The notes beneath the pieces were generated by a model. The model was not told where the DNA came from. It saw nothing but the letters and a program-made list of their open reading frames with translations, and made no database searches. A DNA stretch of 16,303 nt from CAJAUT01 sp043809365 (GTDB lineage Bacteria; Patescibacteriota; Microgenomatia; UBA1400; UBA12108): NCBI GenBank assembly GCA_043809365.1, contig JAZDDW010000058.1, positions 1 through 16,303 on the forward strand, written 5' to 3'. The first letter of the stretch is position 1; each line of letters begins with the position of its first letter. Position numbers and translations under genes: made by a program. Below, piece after piece: positions 1 through 5,924 of this stretch.

Positions 1-10
1 CATAGGACAT
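1..10 (-). CDS. Start of an unidentified gene leaving the window on the left (partial)
   Basis: Only the first three codons (Met-Ser-Tyr) lie in the window. The call rests on the minus-strand ATG at positions 10-8, preceded by a strong Shine-Dalgarno stretch (AAAGGAG) with an 8-nt spacer. The gene would be divergent from the plus-strand genes that begin near 359. The ATG and its ribosome-binding region sit inside an inverted repeat, described separately. Nothing can be said about the product, and the start could be chance, because so little coding sequence is visible. Confidence 0.35.
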
Positions 11-50
11 GGCGGTATCTCCTTTCCTAAACAAGAAGTGATACCGCCAT
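9..50. promoter_or_regulatory. Perfect 11-bp inverted repeat: start-codon hairpin or terminator
   Basis: The arms ATGGCGGTATC (9-19) and GATACCGCCAT (40-50) are perfectly complementary with a 20-nt loop. Read on the minus strand, the distal arm contains the putative ATG at position 10, and the loop-side sequence contains a strong ribosome-binding motif that can partly pair with an ACTTCT stretch opposite. Such a hairpin could hold the start codon. Read on the plus strand, the stem is followed by TTTTATT, so it could instead be an intrinsic terminator for a gene to the left. A TAAAAT that could be a minus-strand -10 overlaps the outer edge (49-54). The structure is seen directly; which role it has is undecided. 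Confidence 0.55.
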
Positions 51-130
51 TTTATTAGCACAACACATTACAAATCAGTACTACACATTTCTTCCAGGTG
101 GGACCAGGCGACCGACTACCACACTTTTAG

Positions 131-355
131 CAAGAGAGCCACGAAATAGTTGCTATTACGAAAGGCGAGGTAGATATTAGTGGAAATATACTAATTGAAC
201 CATATGCGAATTGGACTAATTGGTTGCATGGCGACAAAAAAGAAATTAGTTTAAAGAGTGATGAATATTTAATACTACTAGACAAGAGAGGTGAAAAAAT
301 AGATGTGGTAAACAAACAAAATATTATCGGGAAGTTTACCTATAAACTATGGTGA
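131..355 (+). pseudogene. 5'-truncated remnant resembling the C-terminal part of signal peptidase I (S26 family)
   Basis: An open frame of 74 codons runs from just after an in-frame TAG (128-130) to TGA at 353-355. It has no ATG or GTG, and its only TTG (224) is deep inside. The translation reads like the second half of a type I signal peptidase: a KGEVDISGNILIEPYAN segment parallels the beta-strand region after the catalytic lysine, DEYLILLDKRGEKID parallels box E (normally GDNRxxSxDSR), and QNIIGKFTYKLW matches the usual ending. Catalytic Ser and Lys would lie in the missing N-terminal half, and box E is degenerate (Leu-Asp-Lys-Arg). A full enzyme needs about 500 nt, which is not available upstream, so this is probably a rearrangement remnant. 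The family assignment is by eye from motif order, and a non-enzymatic small protein with a non-standard start cannot be excluded. Confidence 0.45.
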
Positions 356-358
356 CTT

Positions 359-766
359 ATGGACAATAAAGCCTTTTTGTCTAGAAGCCTTAAGTATTTT
401 TGGATAGCTCTAGTTGTTGGTGTGATAACGGCATTGTTTATAACGCCGTTTTTAGCTCCCATTTTTTTTAAATTTGGTAATCTCTTTGATAAAAATTTCC
501 TTGGCTATAGAGATGCCTACGATACCGACTGGTATGGTCTTACCGCTGCAATAACATCTAGTTTTTTCGCTCTTGTAGTGTTAAATGAATTTAAATCTGA
601 CACTATTGGTGATGAATATTCATACGACATTGACTTGAACAAAGTAAAATTTATCTGCATAAAATTTATTAAATTTTTTGCTATTTTCATTTCTTATTTA
701 TTTCTCTTTAGTGTAGCAACATATATATTATTCTTAATTACTAACTTACTAAGTAAATGGGCGTAA
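359..766 (+). CDS. Unknown small integral membrane protein (135 aa)
   Basis: I do not recognise the family. The protein has three hydrophobic segments, at about residues 13-37, 59-76 and 104-131. A charged loop between the second and third (about 77-100) is rich in Asp/Glu and Lys, so it is probably an inner-membrane protein. ATG 359 follows the stop of the signal-peptidase-like remnant by 3 nt, with no Shine-Dalgarno motif. The last 10 nt overlap the start of the next gene (ATGGGCGTAA), which suggests translational coupling and a shared job. The DNA is clearly AT-richer than the ribosomal operon to the right. Transmembrane regularity and the tight overlap support a real gene, but function is unknown. 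Confidence 0.65.
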   Translation: MDNKAFLSRSLKYFWIALVVGVITALFITPFLAPIFFKFGNLFDKNFLGYRDAYDTDWYGLTAAITSSFFALVVLNEFKSDTIGDEYSYDIDLNKVKFICIKFIKFFAIFISYLFLFSVATYILFLITNLLSKWA

Positions 767-1383
767 AAATTTTTTTAATAGCGGCACTTGTTTTGATTAT
801 CGGGTATTCCCTAGGGTATACAAACTTCGTATCCCAATCTAGTAAAAAGGTAAACGAATCTGTAATGTTGACAGAAAGCTCACAAGTAACGTGCCCTTAT
901 TATGCAAATAAGGATATTCCAAAAGAATACTTCTCAAATGTATTTAATGAAGTAATGGTATCTTACCCACCTTCTCTGATTATTTCTAATCAAGAAATTA
1001 CCCCAATTAGGGAAGAATTTAATCCATTAAAAGAACCTTTTGGGGGTGAATTTTATATGATTTCCATAGGGGCATATCCTTGGACTGAAAGTAAATTTGA
1101 TGTTGATAATGACCAAAAAGATGAAACGATATTATTTGCCAACACAGCCATGAATCACACCCCTAATGTAGCCGTAATTGTTGAGGACGGATTTATCATC
1201 TTTAAGGTTCAAGGCGCCAATATAGACATTTCTGAAGTTGGAGACCATAACGGCTTCTTTTTAAGTGAAGCGGTTGATTGGGATACGGGAGAGCATAAAA
1301 CCACGAGATATATTTATGACGGTGAAAAATTTGCCCCCGTTTGGTTTCAAATCTCATGTGCTACTAGACCGCAAAGTGACTAA
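757..1383 (+). CDS. Unknown exported or membrane-anchored protein (208 aa)
   Basis: Family not recognised. Residues about 4-22 form one hydrophobic segment after a short Gly-Val-Lys N-terminus, so this is a signal peptide or N-terminal anchor with the rest outside the membrane; no lipobox cysteine is present. Residues 115-123 (DVDNDQKDE) resemble the Asp-rich calcium-binding loop of FG-GAP/VCBS-type repeats, followed by short beta-like strands ending near the C-terminus. Only two cysteines (about positions 46 and 202) occur, both in the predicted exported part, so they could form a disulfide. The start overlaps the preceding membrane protein gene by 10 nt and lacks a Shine-Dalgarno motif. Its TAA directly abuts the reversed secY stop codon. 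Confidence 0.65.
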   Translation: MGVKIFLIAALVLIIGYSLGYTNFVSQSSKKVNESVMLTESSQVTCPYYANKDIPKEYFSNVFNEVMVSYPPSLIISNQEITPIREEFNPLKEPFGGEFYMISIGAYPWTESKFDVDNDQKDETILFANTAMNHTPNVAVIVEDGFIIFKVQGANIDISEVGDHNGFFLSEAVDWDTGEHKTTRYIYDGEKFAPVWFQISCATRPQSD

Positions 1384-2667
1384 TTATCTAATGAAACTAT
1401 CGTAGGAGCGGGCGACCTGGTAGGACTGCATCTTGCGGTAGGTCTCAAGGACGACCGAGACGACGATCAAGATACTGGTGCCGCCAATGGTGAGCGTAGT
1501 AATCTGGGTCGCACCTTGGACAAGACTGGGGAGGATCGCGATGGCACCCAGGAAAAGGGCTCCTGCTAGAGTGGTGCGCTTGACGATATAACTTAAGTAT
1601 TTGGCAGTTTCTTTTCCAGGTCTAATGCCTGGTACATATCCCCCATTTTGTTTGAGCTGATCAGCAATCTTATCGGTATCAAAAACGACAGCAGTGTAGA
1701 AGTAGGTGAAACTGACAACCATCACAAAATAGAAAAGATTATAGGGGAGAGAACTGGGAGTAAAGAAGGTGGCAAAGCGCGTAGCGAGGGTAGCAATAGT
1801 TGGATTACCAACATTCTTGAGTAGACCAGCCAACATGGAAGGAGCCAAAACTAGAGCGATCGCAAAGATAATCGGGATTACTCCGGCATTGTTGAGTTTG
1901 ATGGGTAAATAGGTAGAGCCACCGCCCACATCTTTGCCACCGCGAATCCGGCGCGAGTAGGAGACGGGGATCTGGCGCTTGGCTTCGTCGATGGCAACAA
2001 TCGCATAAACAACAGCTAATCCCAGAATTATGAAGGCCAAAATACTGGCTGGGTTAACGGTGGAAGCAATAGCTTGAGTGTGGAGGAAGGTCACGGGAAG
2101 TCGACCCACAATCCCGGCAAAAATCAGAAGAGAAATTCCGTTACCCAGACCATATTCGGTCAAGTTTTCCCCCAGCCACATCAAGAAGATGCTACCGGCG
2201 GCCATAGTGACCAAGAGAGTCAGGAGAGCAAGGGGAGAAGTGGCGGTGACAAGATTACTATTTTTGAGCAACATATACATGGCGGCACTTTGCATAATCG
2301 AGAGGGGGACGGCCAGCATACGAGTATATTGATTGATGATTTCGCGACCCGACTCACCTTCTTTGGACATTTCTTCTAGCTTGGGCGAAACCATGGTCAT
2401 AAGTTGCATGATGATCGAAGCATTAATATAAGGATTTAAGCCGAGTGCCAGAATAGAAAAATTGGCGAGGGTGCCACCACTAAAGACGTCGAGGAGGGAG
2501 AGGAGTTGGTTGCCAGAAAATACTTGTTTAATAGCTTCCAAGTTGACACCAGGAACGGGGATGTGAGTAACAAAACGAAAGATGGCCAAGATAAAGAGAG
2601 TTACCAGGAGTCGACGGCGGAGCTCGCGATTAGATTTGAGAGTAGAGAAGAACTCATTTAGTGCCAC
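1384..2667 (-). CDS. secY: Protein translocase subunit SecY
   Basis: SecY is the membrane pore of the Sec translocon, passing or inserting proteins handed over by SecA or the ribosome. The protein is about 427 aa, normal for the family, with roughly ten hydrophobic segments. Near the N-terminus it carries the FRFVTHIPVPGVN motif, then LNPYINASIIMQLM and the large cytoplasmic-loop motif RRIRGG with YLPIKLNNAGVIP. I chose GTG 2667 as start because it has a consensus ribosome-binding site 6 nt upstream (2674-2680). An in-frame ATG at 2730 would add 21 residues and overlap rplO by 77 nt. With GTG the overlap with rplO is 14 nt. This is the last gene of the operon here; adk and map, often next, are absent. 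The stop codon touches that of the convergent plus-strand gene. Confidence 0.96.
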   Translation of the reverse strand: MALNEFFSTLKSNRELRRRLLVTLFILAIFRFVTHIPVPGVNLEAIKQVFSGNQLLSLLDVFSGGTLANFSILALGLNPYINASIIMQLMTMVSPKLEEMSKEGESGREIINQYTRMLAVPLSIMQSAAMYMLLKNSNLVTATSPLALLTLLVTMAAGSIFLMWLGENLTEYGLGNGISLLIFAGIVGRLPVTFLHTQAIASTVNPASILAFIILGLAVVYAIVAIDEAKRQIPVSYSRRIRGGKDVGGGSTYLPIKLNNAGVIPIIFAIALVLAPSMLAGLLKNVGNPTIATLATRFATFFTPSSLPYNLFYFVMVVSFTYFYTAVVFDTDKIADQLKQNGGYVPGIRPGKETAKYLSYIVKRTTLAGALFLGAIAILPSLVQGATQITTLTIGGTSILIVVSVVLETYRKMQSYQVARSYDSFIR

Positions 2668-3079
2668 GATATTCTCCCTTGGCTTGGATGATGGCTTGTT
2701 GAGCTTGAATAGTGGCGGGAACTTCGACAATCAGCGCCTTGGTGAGCTCGCCAGTTGCCACTACCTTAAGACGGGTAGCGGGAGGGAGATCGAGATTTTT
2801 GGGGTTGACGACCGCGCCAGCTTTGAGCTTGTTAAGATCGGTCAAGGTCAAAATTACTGTCTCACTGGCAAACGAGTTAAAACGACTTTTCCCCCGCATG
2901 AAAGGTAAGCGCTTGAACCAAACCCAAGACGAACCGGTAAAGGAGAGACGAACACTCCCACGAGAGAGCTGGCCTTTTTGGCCGCGACTACTGGTATGCC
3001 CGCCCTTACCAGAGCCATAACCATGGCCTAGACGCTTGGCTTTTCTAGCGGTAACTTTGGGAAGAGAGTGTAGTTTCAT
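2654..3079 (-). CDS. rplO: 50S ribosomal protein L15 (uL15)
   Basis: uL15 is a late-assembling large-subunit protein whose long N-terminal extension runs through 23S rRNA. The 141-aa product has the typical N-terminal Gly/Lys/Arg-rich stretch (KRLGHGYGSGKGGHTSSRGQ, residues 16-35) and a C-terminal globular part containing VNPKNLDL and VVATGELTKAL. The length is normal. ATG 3079 overlaps the rpsE stop in an ATGA, indicating coupled translation; no clear Shine-Dalgarno motif precedes it. rpmD (L30), which normally sits between rpsE and rplO, is missing: the two genes overlap directly, leaving no room for it. The 3' end holds the secY ribosome-binding site and start. Confidence 0.97.
   Translation of the reverse strand: MKLHSLPKVTARKAKRLGHGYGSGKGGHTSSRGQKGQLSRGSVRLSFTGSSWVWFKRLPFMRGKSRFNSFASETVILTLTDLNKLKAGAVVNPKNLDLPPATRLKVVATGELTKALIVEVPATIQAQQAIIQAKGEYRGTK
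2674..2680 (-). promoter_or_regulatory. Ribosome-binding site deciding the secY start
   Basis: On the minus strand this reads AAGGGAG, followed by a 6-nt spacer and GTG at 2667. It lies inside the 3' end of rplO. Its quality and spacing favour the GTG over the upstream in-frame ATG at 2730. Confidence 0.7.
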
Positions 3080-3600
3080 AGTTTTTTCGTACTGGTTTGA
3101 CCGAGAGCATTTTTGGTTGCGACGGTTAATTTCATGAGTTTTAAGGCTTCAAAAGTAGCTACCACATTACTCATCTTGTTATTGGTTCCCAAAATTTTAG
3201 AAACAACATCTTTGACTCCAGAGAGTTCAAGGACAGCACGAACTGATCCTCCGGCAATAACCCCAGTTCCCGCAGGAGCGGGCTTGAGGATAAGGCGAGC
3301 GGCGCCATATTTGATGGTCATTTCATAGGGGATCGTGCGATTGTCGACAAGGGGAATAGTAATCACGGTTTTTTTGCCGCGACGGACACCTTTTTTAATA
3401 GCGTTCATAACATCTTTGGCTTTGCCGAGAGCCACCCCCACCCTACCCTTGCGGTCTCCCACAACCACTAAGGCGGTAAAGCTAATATTGTTGCCTCCCT
3501 TGGTCTTTTTAGTGACCCGGGAAATACGGATGACTTTCTCATCGAACTCTTGGGGGGCACGAGGTGAGTGATCGCGACGGCTTTGTTTGTTGTTGTACAT
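3076..3600 (-). CDS. rpsE: 30S ribosomal protein S5 (uS5)
   Basis: uS5 binds near the 530 loop and helps decoding fidelity and mRNA unwinding on the small subunit. The 174-aa product shows the N-terminal double-stranded-RNA-binding-like domain (EKVIRISRVTKKTKGG, residues about 21-36, then VVVGDRKGRVGVALGKA) and the C-terminal domain with LILKPAPAGTGVIAGG and VRAVLELSGVKDV. The residues before about 20 form a polar, charged tail. ATG 3600 has a GAGG ribosome-binding motif 7 nt upstream, after the rplR stop. The stop overlaps rplO by 4 nt, where many bacteria would have rpmD. Confidence 0.97.
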   Translation of the reverse strand: MYNNKQSRRDHSPRAPQEFDEKVIRISRVTKKTKGGNNISFTALVVVGDRKGRVGVALGKAKDVMNAIKKGVRRGKKTVITIPLVDNRTIPYEMTIKYGAARLILKPAPAGTGVIAGGSVRAVLELSGVKDVVSKILGTNNKMSNVVATFEALKLMKLTVATKNALGQTSTKKL

Positions 3601-3613
3601 AAATTATCCTCGT

Positions 3614-3958
3614 TTAAAACTCTAAACCACCAGAGCGGGCGGCATCGGCGAGAGCCTTGACGCGACCATGGTATTTATAGGCACCTCGATCAAAGACAAT
3701 CTTTTTTACTTTTTGGGCAAGAGTGAGGCGAGCAAGCTCGGATCCAACGGAGGCGGCGCGGAGCGTTTTGGTTTCGCCTTTTTTTGTAATAAGGGTTTTG
3801 GTGTTAACGGAGGCAATAGTTTTACTATGCTCATCATCGATCACCTGCGCCCAGATGTGCTGATTGGAGCGAAACACGGTAAGACGTGGACGAGATGAAA
3901 ACCGCAGACTCGCGCGAACACGAGTGAGGCGAGAAACATAAGATGATTGATTTTTCAT
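3614..3958 (-). CDS. rplR: 50S ribosomal protein L18 (uL18)
   Basis: uL18 binds 5S rRNA with uL5 and bL25-type proteins and anchors it in the central protuberance. The 114-aa product, of normal length, has a basic N-terminus (RLTRVRASLRFSSRPRLTVF, residues about 10-29), the strand NQHIWAQVIDD, and the C-terminal FDRGAYKYHGRVKALADAAR, which is diagnostic of the family. It lies between rplF (6 nt gap) and rpsE (13 nt gap), as in the standard spc operon. No Shine-Dalgarno motif is visible before ATG 3958, so translation is probably coupled to rplF. Confidence 0.96.
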   Translation of the reverse strand: MKNQSSYVSRLTRVRASLRFSSRPRLTVFRSNQHIWAQVIDDEHSKTIASVNTKTLITKKGETKTLRAASVGSELARLTLAQKVKKIVFDRGAYKYHGRVKALADAARSGGLEF

Positions 3959-3964
3959 AATAGT

Positions 3965-4516
3965 TTAGGCGGTAGTAGCGGCTTTGGCAGCTTTACCAGC
4001 CTTTCTCCTCACGATTTCTCCTTGATAACGAATGCCCTTCCCCTTATAGGGCTCGGGTTTCTTGAATGAGCGAATTTTGGCAGCGGCCTCCCCCACCTGT
4101 TGGCGATCGAAACCGGAGATGATAATGGTGGTAGTATTTTCTACTTTGAGAGTAACTCCAATGGGTGGGAGATATTCGATTTCGTGAGAGAAACCAAGTG
4201 AGAGGATTAAATTGTTGCCGGAAAGGCGAGCACGATAACCAGTGCCTTGCAATTCCAGGGTTTTGGTAAAACCAACGCTGACTCCGGTCACCATATTGGC
4301 AATGAGCGAGCGAGTCAAACCGTGGAGCGCGCGGATCGGTTTATCATCAGACGAGCGGGTCACCATAGCTTGATTTCCCTCGAGTTTAACCGAGATTTTG
4401 GGTTGGACTAGGTAGGATAATTCTCCTTTAGGTCCTACAACTTTGACCTGGGAGGCAACAAGTGAGAGGGTAACACCTTCTGGGATAGTAATCGGGAGAC
4501 GACCAATTTTGGACAT
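3965..4516 (-). CDS. rplF: 50S ribosomal protein L6 (uL6)
   Basis: uL6 sits near the sarcin-ricin loop and GTPase-factor binding site of the large subunit. The 183-aa product begins MSKIGRLPITIPEGVTLS and contains two repeated alpha/beta folds. The C-terminal signature (KKPEPYKGKGIRYQGEIVRRKAGK, about residues 152-175) includes the Pro-Tyr-Lys-Gly-Lys-Gly core. A short Ala-rich tail ends the protein. The gene starts 6 nt after the rpsH stop with no recognisable ribosome-binding motif (ACCATTATG context), so it too may depend on re-initiation. Confidence 0.97.
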   Translation of the reverse strand: MSKIGRLPITIPEGVTLSLVASQVKVVGPKGELSYLVQPKISVKLEGNQAMVTRSSDDKPIRALHGLTRSLIANMVTGVSVGFTKTLELQGTGYRARLSGNNLILSLGFSHEIEYLPPIGVTLKVENTTTIIISGFDRQQVGEAAAKIRSFKKPEPYKGKGIRYQGEIVRRKAGKAAKAATTA

Positions 4517-4522
4517 AATGGT

Positions 4523-4918
4523 TTACCAAAGTTCGGCGAGAACTTCTCCTCCTAAATGAGCAGTGCGTGCTTGACGATCGGACATAATACCACGGGAAGT
4601 GGAGAGTATCGAGATCCCAAGACCGGACAAGATAGGTTTAAACTCACGAAGTGAACGGTAAATACGGACTCCTGGCTTGGAGATGCGACGGAGGCGACTT
4701 ACCGCGGGGGTACTACCTTGATAGGAGAGGGTGAGTTTGAGAGTTGGATGAGTCTTATCGGACGAAACTAGCTCGACTTTACGCAGATATTTTTCTTCCA
4801 GCATAACTTTTGCCACTGCCTCACACATTTTGGTGAATGGCATATCCACGGTTTTTTTACCCACGGCATAAGCGTTACTTAAACGAGTAAACATGTCAGA
4901 GATGTGGTCGTTAATCAT
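4523..4918 (-). CDS. rpsH: 30S ribosomal protein S8 (uS8)
   Basis: uS8 is an early-binding 16S rRNA protein of the central domain and, in E. coli, the translational repressor of the spc operon. The 131-aa product starts MINDHISDMFTRLSNA and ends with the family signature ISILSTSRGIMSDRQAR followed by LGGEVLAELW. The frame stays open upstream to 5134, but that stretch overlaps rpsN entirely and does not look like S8, so ATG 4918, 7 nt after the rpsN stop, is the start. It lacks a good Shine-Dalgarno motif. I did not identify an S8-binding mRNA mimic by eye near rplE. Confidence 0.97.
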   Translation of the reverse strand: MINDHISDMFTRLSNAYAVGKKTVDMPFTKMCEAVAKVMLEEKYLRKVELVSSDKTHPTLKLTLSYQGSTPAVSRLRRISKPGVRIYRSLREFKPILSGLGISILSTSRGIMSDRQARTAHLGGEVLAELW

Positions 4919-4925
4919 ATTAAGA

Positions 4926-5111
4926 TTACCAACTAGCTTTGGTAACTCCAGGTAGATTGCCAATTTGGGCGGCTTGCCGAAAGCAAAGACGGCACATGCC
5001 AAAATGGCGCATATAAGCTTTGGGGCGGCCACATAATTTACACCGGCTGTGAGCACGCGTGCTAAATTTGGGCTTGAGACGACTTTTGAGAATGAGAGCA
5101 AGTCTTGCCAT
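4926..5111 (-). CDS. rpsN: 30S ribosomal protein S14, zinc-binding type (uS14 type Z)
   Basis: uS14 belongs to the head of the small subunit. This 61-aa protein is the short, zinc-containing form: Cys24-x2-Cys27 and Cys40-x2-Cys43 form the ribbon, with RxxFGMCRLCFR around the second pair. The C-terminal LPGVTKASW matches the usual ending. The short form is typical of Gram-positive bacteria, Thermus and many candidate-phyla genomes; a zinc-free form is typically about 100 aa. The gene starts 6 nt after the rplE stop, without a Shine-Dalgarno motif. Confidence 0.97.
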   Translation of the reverse strand: MARLALILKSRLKPKFSTRAHSRCKLCGRPKAYMRHFGMCRLCFRQAAQIGNLPGVTKASW

Positions 5112-5117
5112 AGTGTT

Positions 5118-5669
5118 TTATTGACCCTTTTCAAAAGGTAACCCGAGTATTTTCAGAAGAGCGCGAGCGTGCTCGTTGCTACTGGTTGAAGTAACAATCA
5201 CGATTTCTAGGCCGTGAATTTTTTCGGTCTTGGCATAATCAATCTCGGGGAAGATGATTTGTTCCGATAGACCGAGGGTGTAGTTGCCGTGTCCATCAAA
5301 GGCGGTATTTTTGACCCCGCGGAAATCTTTGACCTGCGGAAGTACTATTCTACACAATTTATCGAGGAAATCAAACATTTTAACTCCACGCAAAGTGACG
5401 GATACCCCAACGGGGTCCCCTGCACGGATCTTAAATCCGGCAATAGATTGTTTGGCCCCTCCCACTTTGGGGGCAAGACCAGTCAGGGCGGCTAACTCGG
5501 CTTTAATGGTTTCCACATCCTTGGCTGAAGTATCGGTTTTGGGGATGCCAACGTTGAGGATAATTTTGACGAGTTTGGGGGCGGCAAAAATATTGCTAAG
5601 TCCTAGTTCTTGGAGAAGCTCTCTTCGATATACTGTTTCAAAACGAGTTTTTAGATTTGCATCGATCAT
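5118..5669 (-). CDS. rplE: 50S ribosomal protein L5 (uL5)
   Basis: uL5 binds 5S rRNA and contacts the small-subunit head and P-site tRNA. The 183-aa product has N-terminal LVKIILNVGIPKTDTSAKD, the central LAPKVGGAKQSIAGFKIRAG with DPVGVSVTLRG, and C-terminal DFRGVKNTAFDGHGNYTLG plus FPEIDYAKTEKIHGLEIVIV, all in family order. ATG 5669 overlaps the rplX stop in an ATGA, and an AAGGA motif lies 7 nt upstream, so initiation is supported both ways. Confidence 0.97.
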   Translation of the reverse strand: MIDANLKTRFETVYRRELLQELGLSNIFAAPKLVKIILNVGIPKTDTSAKDVETIKAELAALTGLAPKVGGAKQSIAGFKIRAGDPVGVSVTLRGVKMFDFLDKLCRIVLPQVKDFRGVKNTAFDGHGNYTLGLSEQIIFPEIDYAKTEKIHGLEIVIVTSTSSNEHARALLKILGLPFEKGQ

Positions 5670-5923
5670 AGTGATTTCCTTTGACTGATACGAATGGCTT
5701 TGCCATCTTGCATCAGGCTAATTTTACCAGTAGAAAGCGGGCGTTCGCGAGTGATAATCCCCCCCTCTTTATTTTGAGTGGGCTTGACGTGTTTTTTGTA
5801 GAGGTTGGCACCGCTAACCACGACTTTGTCAGTTTTGGGCATAATTTTGATAATCGTACCGGTTTTACCTTTGTCTTTGCCACAGGTGACTAATACCATA
5901 TCGCCTTTTTTAAATTTTTTCAT
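5666..5923 (-). CDS. rplX: 50S ribosomal protein L24 (uL24)
   Basis: uL24 is one of the two assembly initiators of the large subunit and lies by the exit tunnel. The 85-aa product is a KOW-domain protein: FKKGDMVLVTCGKDKGKTG at residues 3-21, then VVVSGANLYKKHVKPTQ and the usual GGIITRERPL. The frame is open upstream to 6037, but that part overlaps rplN. ATG 5923 is 1 nt after the rplN stop and 7 nt from a GGAGGTA ribosome-binding site, which fixes the start. It is slightly shorter than the ~100 aa of many bacteria, missing part of the C-terminal region. Confidence 0.97.
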   Translation of the reverse strand: MKKFKKGDMVLVTCGKDKGKTGTIIKIMPKTDKVVVSGANLYKKHVKPTQNKEGGIITRERPLSTGKISLMQDGKAIRISQRKSL

Positions 5924-5924
5924 A

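Noticed and set aside
92..145. GC-rich stretch that might be part of a tRNA or other RNA gene
   Set aside because: No cloverleaf arms or T-loop sequence could be formed on either strand; treated only as a possible rearrangement joint.
127..315. Minus-strand open frame of 62 codons, hydrophobic
   Set aside because: It is antisense to the signal-peptidase-like frame, which has recognisable motifs; Ser/Phe/Leu richness is expected from the complement of AT-rich coding DNA.
2074..2379. Plus-strand open frames of 84-101 codons antisense to secY, and similar ones antisense to rplO, rpsE, rplE, rplC and fusA
   Set aside because: Each lies wholly inside a conserved minus-strand gene and its translation shows no recognisable protein pattern.
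4919..5134. Upstream extension of the rpsH frame to 203 codons
   Set aside because: It overlaps rpsN completely and has no S8-like sequence; S8 begins at ATG 4918.
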